This document shows, in pieces, positions 1 to 5,891 of a DNA stretch of 6,763 nucleotides. The stretch lies in assembly GCA_945903655.1 (NCBI GenBank), contig CAMDOY010000205.1, forward strand, positions 1 to 6,763, written 5' to 3'. The stretch is from Rhizobium sp. Q54. Lineage in GTDB: Bacteria; Pseudomonadota; Alphaproteobacteria; Rhizobiales; Beijerinckiaceae. A program made the position numbers and the translations under genes. How positions within the stretch are numbered: position 1 is the stretch's first letter; each line of letters starts with the position of its first letter. Under the pieces are notes generated by a model that saw only the letters and a list, made by a program, of their open reading frames with translations, had not been told where the DNA came from and did no database searches.

Positions 1-8
1 TCGGTCAT
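1..8 (-). CDS. Possible start of a further gene after bioA (cut by window edge)
   Basis: On the minus strand an ATG lies at 8-6, and a good Shine-Dalgarno, GGGAG (minus strand of 15-19), sits six bases upstream. Only Met-Thr and part of a third codon are in the window, so no product can be named. It begins about 70 bases after the bioA stop on the same strand, and I see no hairpin with a T-run between them, so it could be the third gene of a bioB-bioA transcript. In a biotin locus that slot could hold a pimeloyl-supply gene, a biotin transporter or something unrelated; this is inference only. Confidence 0.3.
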
Positions 9-76
9 TTCTGTCTCCCGCCGGTCTCTCATCGCCTCAAGGCATGAACCTGATTAGGCGCGGCGGGGCAGAACCG

Positions 77-1366
77 TCAAGCGCGCCGCAGGGCCGCGCC
101 CAGCACGGAGGTCACCGCGCCGGTCAGTTGCTCCAGTTCGCCATCGCCAATCACGAAAGCGGGGGTCAGATAGACCACGTTGCGGAAGGGACGGATCCAG
201 ACGCCCCTGTCGAGGAAGGCGGCCTGCAGGGCGCGGGGCTCGGGCAGGGTGTCCAGCTCCACCACGCCAATGGCGCCCATGACCCGCACATCCCGCACGC
301 CCGGCAGGGCGCGGCAGGGGGCCAGCCCTTGCTCCAGCCGCGCCGCGATATGGGCGACCTGCGCCAGACGCGGCTTCGCCTCGAAGAGATCGAGCGAGGC
401 GTTGGCGGCGGCGCAGGCCAGCGCATTGCCCATGAAGGTCGGCCCATGCATCAACGCCTTGTCGGCCTCATCGCCCCAGAAGGCGTCGAAGACATGCTTG
501 CGCGCCACGGTGGCGGCCAGCGGCAGGGTTCCCCCCGTCAGCGCCTTGGACAGGGTGACGATGTCAGGCGTCACCCCCGCCGCCGCGCAGGCGAACATGG
601 CGCCGGTGCGGCCAAAGCCCGTGAAGATTTCGTCGAAGATCAGCAGGAGCCCGAAGTCGTCGGCCAGCTGGCGCAGATCGCGCAGGACCTGATCGTCATG
701 AAAGACCATCCCGCCTGCGCCCTGCACGCGCGGCTCCACCAGAATGGCGGCGAGTTCATGGGCGTGGGCCTCGACCAGCTTGCGCAACGCCGCCAGCGAA
801 TCCCCATCGCGCGGCAGATCGCCGATCACCTGAGGGGCGAAGACGCCTGCGAATTTGGCGTGCATCCCTTCTTCGGGGTCGCAGACCGCCATGGTGGCGA
901 AGGTGTCGCCGTGGTAGCCGCCGCGAAAGCTCAAGATCCTGGTGCGCCCGGCCACGCCCCGGTTCATCCAATATTGCACCGCCATCTTCATGGCGACCTC
1001 GACCGAAACCGAGCCTGATTCGGTGAAGAACACCCGCTCGAGATCGCCGGGCAGCAAGGCCGCGAGGCGCGTGGCGAGCTTGTAGGCCTGCTCATGGGCG
1101 AGGCCGCCGAACATCACATGAGGCAGGCGGGCCAGCTGTTCACGCAGGGCCTGCGCGATATGAGGATGGTTGTAGCCGTGGCAGGCGGTCCACCAGCTGG
1201 CGATTCCGTCCACCAGCACGCGCCCGTCGGCAAGTGTCAGCCGCACACCCTCGCTCGCCACCACGGGGAGGGGCCGCGCGGCGGTTTTCATCTGCGCATA
1301 GGGCAGCCAGACGTGATCGAGGCCAGCCGTGAGCCAGCGCGGCTCAGCGCTGTCCAGCGGCGCCAT
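77..1366 (-). CDS. bioA: Adenosylmethionine-8-amino-7-oxononanoate aminotransferase (DAPA synthase)
   Basis: This PLP enzyme catalyses the second late step of biotin synthesis in the cytoplasm: KAPA is aminated to 7,8-diaminopelargonic acid, with S-adenosylmethionine as the usual amino donor. The 429-residue length equals that of E. coli BioA. The N-terminal substrate-site motif HVWLPY ends at Tyr23, and SWW-HGYNHP spans about 57-67. A PLP-phosphate loop ESGSVSVEVAMKMA follows at about 116-129, then GGYHGD with Tyr151. VEPRVQGAGGM is at 210-220, FDEIFTGFGRTG carries PLP-binding Asp245, and the Schiff-base lysine is Lys274 in LSKALTGGT. HGPTFMGN (307-314) and WIRPF with Arg392 complete the active site. 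All expected catalytic residues are present. The start overlaps the 3' end of bioB by 23 bases and has no clear Shine-Dalgarno, so translation is probably coupled to bioB. The next in-frame Met (26) would remove the Trp20-Tyr23 motif, which supports the chosen start. Other class III aminotransferases are unlikely given the BioA-specific motifs and the neighbours. Confidence 0.97.
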   Translation of the reverse strand: MAPLDSAEPRWLTAGLDHVWLPYAQMKTAARPLPVVASEGVRLTLADGRVLVDGIASWWTACHGYNHPHIAQALREQLARLPHVMFGGLAHEQAYKLATRLAALLPGDLERVFFTESGSVSVEVAMKMAVQYWMNRGVAGRTRILSFRGGYHGDTFATMAVCDPEEGMHAKFAGVFAPQVIGDLPRDGDSLAALRKLVEAHAHELAAILVEPRVQGAGGMVFHDDQVLRDLRQLADDFGLLLIFDEIFTGFGRTGAMFACAAAGVTPDIVTLSKALTGGTLPLAATVARKHVFDAFWGDEADKALMHGPTFMGNALACAAANASLDLFEAKPRLAQVAHIAARLEQGLAPCRALPGVRDVRVMGAIGVVELDTLPEPRALQAAFLDRGVWIRPFRNVVYLTPAFVIGDGELEQLTGAVTSVLGAALRRA

Positions 1367-2360
1367 CGGTGGTCATGCCGAGGCGCGAGAAGAGCGCGCC
1401 ATCGCGATCCTCGCCCGGGTTGGGCGTGGTCAGGAGACGGTCGCCCGCGAAGATGGAATTGGCGCCTGCGATGAAGCAGAGCGCCTGCAACTCGTCGGTC
1501 ATGTCCTCGCGGCCCGCCGACAGGCGCACCATGGAGCCAGGCATGGTGATGCGCGCCACCGCGATGGTGCGCACGAAATCGAGCGGATGCACCCGGCCCG
1601 CGCCCTCCAGCGGCGTGCCCGCCACCTGCACCAGCAGATTGATCGGCACGCTCTCGGGGTGGCTGGGCAGGGTCGCCAGCGCATGGACCATGCCCACGCG
1701 GTCATCGACGCTCTCGCCCATGCCCACAATGCCGCCGCAGCACACGCTCATGCCTGCGTCGCGCACCACGCTGAGGGTGTCGAGCCGCTCCTGATAGGTG
1801 CGGGTGGAGATGACCTTCGGGTAATATTCGGGGGAGGTGTCGAGGTTGTGGTTGTAATAATCGAGGCCAGCGACCTTCAGGCGGCCCGCCTGCGGGGCGG
1901 TGAGCATGCCAAGGGTCATGCAGGTTTCCATGCCCATGGCCTTCACGCCCTCGACGAGTTCGCAGAGGTCGTCCATGTCACGGTCCTTGGGGGAGCGCCA
2001 GGCGGCGCCCATGCAAAAGCGGGTCGAGCCGCTGCCCTTGGCCTCGCGGGCGGCCTGCATCACAGCCTCCACATCCACCAACTTGCTGGCTTTCAGGCCG
2101 GTGTCGTGGTGGGCGCTCTGCGGGCAATAGGCGCAATCTTCGGGGCAGCCGCCGGTCTTGATGGACATGAGGGTGGAGAGCTGGACCTTGGCAGGATCGA
2201 ACCGCAGGCGATGCGCGCTCTGGGCGCGGAAGATCAGCTCGGGGAAGGGCAGATCGAACAGGGCGCGGATCTCGTCGCGGGTCCAGTCATGGCGCAGGTC
2301 GTCCTGCGGGGCCGCCGCGAGGGGGGCGGTGCGATGGAGGGAGGCGTCCACGGCGTTCAT
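1344..2360 (-). CDS. bioB: Biotin synthase (radical SAM)
   Basis: This enzyme inserts sulfur into dethiobiotin to form biotin, the last step of the pathway. It is a cytoplasmic radical SAM TIM-barrel enzyme with a 4Fe-4S cluster and a sacrificial 2Fe-2S cluster. The radical SAM motif GGCPEDCAYC places cluster cysteines at 72, 76 and 79. The 2Fe-2S ligands are Cys116, Cys147, Cys207 and Arg279 (in VRLSAGR). All seven ligands match the E. coli positions with a constant offset of 19 residues, so there are no gaps across the core. YNHNLDT (169-175) is the family substrate-site motif. The length of 338 residues is normal; the first 20 or so residues are a variable Ala-rich tail. The start is supported by GAAGGA six bases upstream. 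It is the first gene of the leftward pair and shares a 100-base upstream region with bioF, which runs the other way. The identification is essentially certain. Confidence 0.99.
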   Translation of the reverse strand: MNAVDASLHRTAPLAAAPQDDLRHDWTRDEIRALFDLPFPELIFRAQSAHRLRFDPAKVQLSTLMSIKTGGCPEDCAYCPQSAHHDTGLKASKLVDVEAVMQAAREAKGSGSTRFCMGAAWRSPKDRDMDDLCELVEGVKAMGMETCMTLGMLTAPQAGRLKVAGLDYYNHNLDTSPEYYPKVISTRTYQERLDTLSVVRDAGMSVCCGGIVGMGESVDDRVGMVHALATLPSHPESVPINLLVQVAGTPLEGAGRVHPLDFVRTIAVARITMPGSMVRLSAGREDMTDELQALCFIAGANSIFAGDRLLTTPNPGEDRDGALFSRLGMTTDGAAGQR

Positions 2361-2460
2361 CGTCTGTCCTTCAGTTGCGCGCTTCTACATGCCTCTTTAG
2401 GGTCCGCCGGGCAAGCGCGAACCGCCCCTTTCTGGGCCAACCGCGACCTTTGGATAGGCC
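2361..2460. promoter_or_regulatory. Divergent bioB / bioF control region
   Basis: This is the only non-coding DNA between the starts of bioB (leftward) and bioF (rightward), so it must hold promoters for one or both arms. I do not see a BirA-type operator (TTGTAAACC-like arms about 15 bases apart) or a BioR-type TTATNNATAA site. The best sigma-70-like pair toward bioF is TTGCGC (2375-2380) and TAGGGT (2398-2403) with 17 bases between. Each matches consensus at only three positions, so this is weak. It would start transcription about 50 bases before bioF. No promoter stands out toward bioB. Confidence 0.5.
2367..2372 (-). promoter_or_regulatory. Ribosome binding site of bioB
   Basis: The minus strand reads GAAGGA, ending six bases before the bioB ATG. 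This is a standard Shine-Dalgarno at good spacing and fixes the bioB start at 2360, giving the family's variable N-terminal tail of about 20 residues. Confidence 0.75.
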
Positions 2461-3609
2461 ATGGACACGCTCGACGCATTCGCAAGGCGCAAGCTGGCGG
2501 CTCTGGAAGCGGCGGGGCTGCGGCGTGCCCTGCTGCCCACAGAGCGGCTGGACGGGGTCCATGTGCTGCGCGCGGGGCGCCAACTCATCAGCTTTTCCTG
2601 CAACGATTATCTCGGCCTCGCCCATGATCCGCGCGTGCTGGCCGCTGCCCATGGGGCGCTCGACCAGCATGGGGCGGGCGCCGGCGCCTCCCGGCTGATC
2701 ACGGGCGAGCATCCCCTGCTGGGGGCGCTGGAGCGCCGCCTCGCCGCCTTCAAGGGGGCGGAGGCGGCTTGCGTCTTCGGCTCGGGCTATCTGACCAATG
2801 CGGGCGTCATCGCCACCCTCACGGGCGCCAATGACCTCGTGCTGCTGGACGAGCTGGTCCATTCGAGCCTTTTGAGCGGCGCGAAGCTGTCGGGCGCGCG
2901 GGTGCTGACCTTCCGCCATAACGATGTGAGCCATCTGCGTGAGTTGCTGGGCGCCCATCGCGGGGGCGCCGGGCGCTGTCTGGTAGCCACCGACGGGGTC
3001 TTTTCCATGGATGGGGATCTGGCGCCGGTGGGCGATCTCCTCGCCGCCTGCGAGGCCCACGACGCCTGGCTCCTGGTGGACGACGCCCATGGGCTGGGGG
3101 TGGTGAACGGCGGGCGAGGCGCGGCCCATGGCCATGCGGTGCCGCTCCGCATGGGCACATTATCGAAGGCGCTGGGGAGCTATGGCGGCTATGTCTGCGC
3201 CTCCGCCCCGGTGATCGATTACCTGAAGACTCGCGCCCGCACGCTGGTCTATTCTACCGCGCTGCCGGCCGCCACGGTGGCCGCCGCCCTGGCGGCGCTG
3301 GAGATCGTTGAAAGCGAGCCCGAGCGGGTCGCCCAGCCCCTGCGCAAGGCGCGGCGCTTCGCCGCGTTGATGGATCTGACGGAGGCCCAAAGCTGCATCG
3401 TGCCAGTGATTGTGGGCGAGGCGCGGCGCGCGGTGGCGCTGTCGCGCAAGCTGGAAGAGCGCGGCTATCTCGTGGGCGCGATCCGCCCGCCCACCGTGCC
3501 GCTGGGGACCTCGCGCCTGCGGGTGACCTTCTCGGCGGCCCATCGCGACGAAGATGTGGAGGCGCTGGCGGTCGCCATGCGGGACGTGTTGCGCGAGGAG
3601 GCTCCGTGA
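2461..3609 (+). CDS. bioF: 8-amino-7-oxononanoate synthase (KAPA synthase)
   Basis: This enzyme condenses L-alanine with a pimeloyl thioester (pimeloyl-ACP or pimeloyl-CoA), releasing CO2, to give KAPA. That is the first dedicated step of biotin ring assembly. It is a cytoplasmic PLP enzyme of the alpha-oxoamine synthase family. At 382 residues it has the normal length. SCNDYLGLA (46-54) is the conserved N-terminal motif, followed by GAGASRLITGEHPLL (about 73-87). His134 (ELVHSS) should stack on PLP. DGVFSMDGDLAP (178-189) is a family signature. VDDAHGLG holds Asp207 and His210, and the Schiff-base lysine is Lys236 in TLSKALGSYGGY, the same number as in E. coli BioF. The sister enzymes KBL and ALA synthase share this fold, but the adjoining bioD and bioAB decide for BioF. 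The ribosome site is weak (GGATAGG, 2452-2458). The 3' end overlaps bioD by four bases. Confidence 0.96.
   Translation: MDTLDAFARRKLAALEAAGLRRALLPTERLDGVHVLRAGRQLISFSCNDYLGLAHDPRVLAAAHGALDQHGAGAGASRLITGEHPLLGALERRLAAFKGAEAACVFGSGYLTNAGVIATLTGANDLVLLDELVHSSLLSGAKLSGARVLTFRHNDVSHLRELLGAHRGGAGRCLVATDGVFSMDGDLAPVGDLLAACEAHDAWLLVDDAHGLGVVNGGRGAAHGHAVPLRMGTLSKALGSYGGYVCASAPVIDYLKTRARTLVYSTALPAATVAAALAALEIVESEPERVAQPLRKARRFAALMDLTEAQSCIVPVIVGEARRAVALSRKLEERGYLVGAIRPPTVPLGTSRLRVTFSAAHRDEDVEALAVAMRDVLREEAP
3595..3601 (+). promoter_or_regulatory. Ribosome binding site of bioD
   Basis: GAGGAGG lies inside the last codons of bioF, four bases before the bioD GTG at 3606. It is a strong Shine-Dalgarno and selects a non-ATG start whose codon shares bases with the bioF stop. 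Confidence 0.75.
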
Positions 3610-4277
3610 ACGCCCTCTTCATCACCGCCACCGGAACCGATTGCGGCAAGACCTTCCTGACATCATGCCTCCTGCGCCATCTGCGCGCTCTGGGCCTGCC
3701 CGCCCGCGCCCTGAAACCCGTGGTGAGCGGCTTCGACGAGGCCTCGCCCGAGGGCTCAGACCCCGCCGAACTGCTGGCCGCCATGGGCGAGCCCCTGACG
3801 GCGCAGACCCTCGCCGCCATCGCCCCCCTGCGCTTCAAGGCCCCGCTGGCCGCCACCATGGCGGCGCGGATCGAGGGGCGGAGCCTGACGCTCGCCGACA
3901 TCCTGCACGCCTGCGAAACCGCCATGCAGGACCCACGCGGCCCCCTGCTGATCGAGGGCGCGGGCGGGGTCATGTCGCCCTTTGCGGAGGGCGCGACCTG
4001 CCTTGACGCCATCAAGGCGCTGGGCCTGCCGTGCCTGCTGGTCACCGGGACCTATTTGGGCGCCATCAGCCACACGCTGACGGCGCTTGTCGCCATGCGG
4101 GCTGCGGGCTGTTCGCCCATCGCCATCGCGGTGAATGAGAGCCTCGGGTCAAACGTGAGCCTCGCCGACACCATGGCCGAGCTTGCGGCTTTCGCCCCTG
4201 ACGCCACAGTAACGCCGATCTCCCGCAATGAGCGTGACTTCGCTGCGCTGGCGCGGGACTGCGGGCTCGCCACCTAA
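3606..4277 (+). CDS. bioD: ATP-dependent dethiobiotin synthetase
   Basis: This enzyme closes the ureido ring: DAPA, CO2 and ATP give dethiobiotin, the substrate of BioB. It belongs to the P-loop (SIMIBI) NTPases, usually dimeric and cytoplasmic. The modified P-loop TATGTDCGKT spans 7-16 with Lys15 and Thr16. Lys37 and Ser41 in KPVVSGF are substrate and ATP contacts at the same positions as in E. coli BioD. Asp52 lies in the region expected to bind Mg. IEGAGGVMSP (116-125) with Glu117 is the family's second signature. VTGTYLGAISHTL (146-158) and AVNES (175-179) follow, the latter near the adenine site. The length of 223 residues is typical. The start is GTG, in the sequence GTGA, where the bioF stop TGA overlaps it, so translation is probably coupled. 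No intrinsic terminator is evident just after the TAA. Confidence 0.96.
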   Translation: MNALFITATGTDCGKTFLTSCLLRHLRALGLPARALKPVVSGFDEASPEGSDPAELLAAMGEPLTAQTLAAIAPLRFKAPLAATMAARIEGRSLTLADILHACETAMQDPRGPLLIEGAGGVMSPFAEGATCLDAIKALGLPCLLVTGTYLGAISHTLTALVAMRAAGCSPIAIAVNESLGSNVSLADTMAELAAFAPDATVTPISRNERDFAALARDCGLAT

Positions 4278-4503
4278 AGGCTTGGTGGGCGAAATCCCTC
4301 TGTTTCCTGCGTCAATTGGGTGGGCAAGCAAACCCTTGCCGAAGCCCTGCACGCGTGCCAGAACGCAGGCTCCGGTTTTCGAAAGGCTCCGCCGTGACGC
4401 ATTTCGCTCTGTTATTCCAACCACTGACCCCGCGCCGAGGTTGACGGCCGCGCGTTGCGCGCCGCCTCGCCGCTGTCATCCCGTCCATTCAGGAAACCCC
4501 TTC
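4278..4503. other. 226-base gap between bioD and purU
   Basis: I find no gene I can support here. The gap contains a six-pair stem, GGCAAG/CTTGCC (4323-4328 with 4335-4340, six-base loop), with no T-run after it, so it is a poor intrinsic terminator. It also holds an 8-base direct repeat, AGGCTCCG (4367-4374 and 4384-4391), and a GC-rich five-pair hairpin near 4450-4462 (CGCGC, GTT loop, GCGCG). TTGACG at 4441-4446 resembles a -35 box but has no -10 partner at normal distance. The gap probably carries the purU promoter and leader, and possibly Rho-dependent termination of bioFD. I do not recognise a known riboswitch. Confidence 0.4.
4491..4494 (+). promoter_or_regulatory. Ribosome binding site of purU
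   Basis: AGGA lies nine bases before the ATG at 4504. This matters because the frame is open far upstream, into bioD. The site together with the family N-terminus places the true start here. Confidence 0.65.
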
Positions 4504-5361
4504 ATGCCCTCGCAAGCCCAATATGTCCTCGCCCTGTCCTGCCCCAACCAGCCGGGCATCGTTGCCGTGGTCTCGACCTATCTCTTCGAGCACAACTGCA
4601 ACATTCTCGACGCCCAGCAATATGACGACACGGAATCGACCATCTTCTTCTGCCGCATCGTCTTCGACCGGGTGGAGGATTTCGAGAACCTGCGCGCGGG
4701 CTTCGCCCCCATCGCCGAGCGCTTCACGCTGAACTGGCGCATGCATCCGCGCGACGAGAAGAAGCGCGTGATGATCCTGGTGTCGCGCTTCGACCATTGC
4801 CTTGGGGATCTGCTCTATCGCTGGCGCATCGGCGAATTGAACATGGACCTTTCCGCCATCGTCTCCAACCATCCGCGCGAGACCTACGCCCATCACGATT
4901 TCGACGACGTCCCCTTCCATCACCTGCCGGTGACGCGCGAGACCAAGATGGAGCAGGAGACCCAGCTGTGGGAACTGATCCGCTCCACCAGGACCGACAT
5001 CGTGGTGCTCGCCCGCTACATGCAGATTCTCTCCGATGGCCTGAGCGCCAAGCTGATGGGGCGCTGCATCAACATCCATCATTCCTTCCTGCCGGGCTTC
5101 AAGGGCGCCAATCCCTATACCCAGGCCCATCGGCGCGGCGTGAAGCTGATCGGCGCCACCGCCCATTATGTGACGGCGGATCTCGATGAAGGCCCGATCA
5201 TCGAGCAGGATGTGGAGCGCATCTCCCATCGCGATACGCCCGACGATCTCGTGCGCAAGGGCCGCGACATCGAGCGCCGGGTGCTGGCCCGGGCGCTGCG
5301 CCACCACCTGGACGACCGCGTCATGGTGAATGGCCGCAAGACCATCGTCTTCTCGGATTAA
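4504..5361 (+). CDS. purU: Formyltetrahydrofolate deformylase
   Basis: This enzyme hydrolyses 10-formyltetrahydrofolate to tetrahydrofolate and formate. It balances the one-carbon pool and supplies formate for PurT-type purine synthesis or for oxidation. The protein is 285 residues, normal for the family. Residues 7 to about 85 form an ACT domain beginning YVLALSCPNQPGIVA, which in E. coli PurU responds to methionine and glycine. A formyltransferase domain follows from about 87. Catalytic residues are Asn190 and His192 in NIHHSFLPGFKGANPY and Asp228 in HYVTADLDEGP. The Asn-to-Asp spacing of 38 is the same as in PurN (106 to 144), so the triad is intact. The ACT domain separates it from PurN, which lacks one. 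The frame stays open back to 4228 inside bioD, but the translation before 4504 does not resemble the family. Its stop codon overlaps that of the convergent L,D-transpeptidase gene. Confidence 0.96.
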   Translation: MPSQAQYVLALSCPNQPGIVAVVSTYLFEHNCNILDAQQYDDTESTIFFCRIVFDRVEDFENLRAGFAPIAERFTLNWRMHPRDEKKRVMILVSRFDHCLGDLLYRWRIGELNMDLSAIVSNHPRETYAHHDFDDVPFHHLPVTRETKMEQETQLWELIRSTRTDIVVLARYMQILSDGLSAKLMGRCINIHHSFLPGFKGANPYTQAHRRGVKLIGATAHYVTADLDEGPIIEQDVERISHRDTPDDLVRKGRDIERRVLARALRHHLDDRVMVNGRKTIVFSD

Positions 5362-5891
5362 TCGGCGGGCCGACGCAGGGACCAGTTGACCGATTGCGCT
5401 TCGCCGGGATCGTCCTTGCGAAGCGGCGCCAAAGCGAGCGATTGGGCGAGCATATCCGCGTCCTTCGCCCGCGACGCCGCATCATGGATGGTGATGAGCG
5501 CGCCTTCGAGCTGCACGATCCTGAAGAGCTTCGCGGCGTTGGCGGGGGCGAGGCGAATGCAGCCATGGGAGGCCGGACGGCCCAGCTGCGCCACAGAGCT
5601 GGTGCCATGAATCGCATAGCCCTCATGGAAGAAGATCGAATGGGGCATGGGCGCCATCTGGTATTTGCGGGAGTAATGCATTTTCTGCAGCCTATAGGGC
5701 GTGTAGCTGCCGGGCGGAGTGACGAAACCCTTGCGCCCAGTTGAAATCGGCCAGGTCATGATCTCGCCAGAGGCTGTTTTGACCAGCATGCGCTGGCTGG
5801 GAATGTCGATGTCGATATGGACCGCCAGAGCCGGTCCCTGCGCCATACAAAAGCCGCCCGCCACGAGTGATGATAGAAAGAAGCTACGCAT
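5358..5891 (-). CDS. Short exported L,D-transpeptidase (YkuD domain)
   Basis: Members of this family use an active-site cysteine to form 3-3 (mDAP-mDAP) peptidoglycan crosslinks, attach proteins to peptidoglycan or exchange the terminal D-amino acid. Which activity applies here cannot be read from sequence. The 177-residue precursor starts with Met-Arg, a hydrophobic segment at about 4-14 and a likely signal peptidase I site after ALA at 21-23, so it should act in the periplasm. The YkuD domain fills nearly all of the rest. PISTGRKGFVTPPGSYTPY (48-66) is typical, His95 lies in IHGTSS, and SHGCIRL (108-114) holds His109, catalytic Cys111 and Arg113. There is no LysM or peptidoglycan-binding domain, so this is a minimal member. 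Cys15 does not sit in a proper lipobox. A GGGGG run five bases upstream of the ATG may serve as ribosome site. The gene is convergent with purU and divergent from mepA. Confidence 0.92.
   Translation of the reverse strand: MRSFFLSSLVAGGFCMAQGPALAVHIDIDIPSQRMLVKTASGEIMTWPISTGRKGFVTPPGSYTPYRLQKMHYSRKYQMAPMPHSIFFHEGYAIHGTSSVAQLGRPASHGCIRLAPANAAKLFRIVQLEGALITIHDAASRAKDADMLAQSLALAPLRKDDPGEAQSVNWSLRRPAD

Noticed and set aside
9..76. GCCTCAAGGC (34-43) as a terminator after bioA
   Set aside because: The arms leave too small a loop for a stable stem, and no T-run follows on the minus strand.
44..1018. Long plus-strand open frame opposite bioA
   Set aside because: Its translation is low in complexity, rich in Gly, Arg, His and Gln, and has no family motifs. 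It is the complement of a high-GC gene with every BioA active-site residue intact.
1329..2627. 432-codon plus-strand open frame opposite bioB, running into bioF
   Set aside because: It is antisense to bioB and has the Ala/His/Gly composition typical of complementary-strand frames in GC-rich DNA; it also crosses the promoter region and the bioF start out of frame.
2371..3135. Minus-strand open frame opposite bioF
   Set aside because: No recognisable domain, and its composition is that of an antisense shadow; BioF is fully supported on the other strand.
3254..4045. 263-codon minus-strand open frame across the bioF-bioD junction
   Set aside because: It is a Pro/Arg/Ser-rich shadow spanning two well-supported genes.
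4323..4340. GGCAAG/CTTGCC stem as a bioD terminator
   Set aside because: It is not followed by a T-run; at most it is an RNA structure of unknown role.
4228..4503. N-terminal extension of PurU reaching back into bioD
   Set aside because: The frame is open, but the residues before 4504 do not resemble the family, whereas the protein from 4504 starts with the expected ACT strand and has AGGA nine bases upstream.
4489..5307. 272-codon minus-strand open frame opposite purU
   Set aside because: No motifs, biased composition, and it lies wholly antisense to a gene with a complete catalytic triad.
5839..5862. Possible lipoprotein lipobox around Cys15 of the L,D-transpeptidase
   Set aside because: The residues before the cysteine are Gly-Gly-Phe, which do not fit the lipobox; an ALA signal peptidase I site at residue 23 is a better fit.
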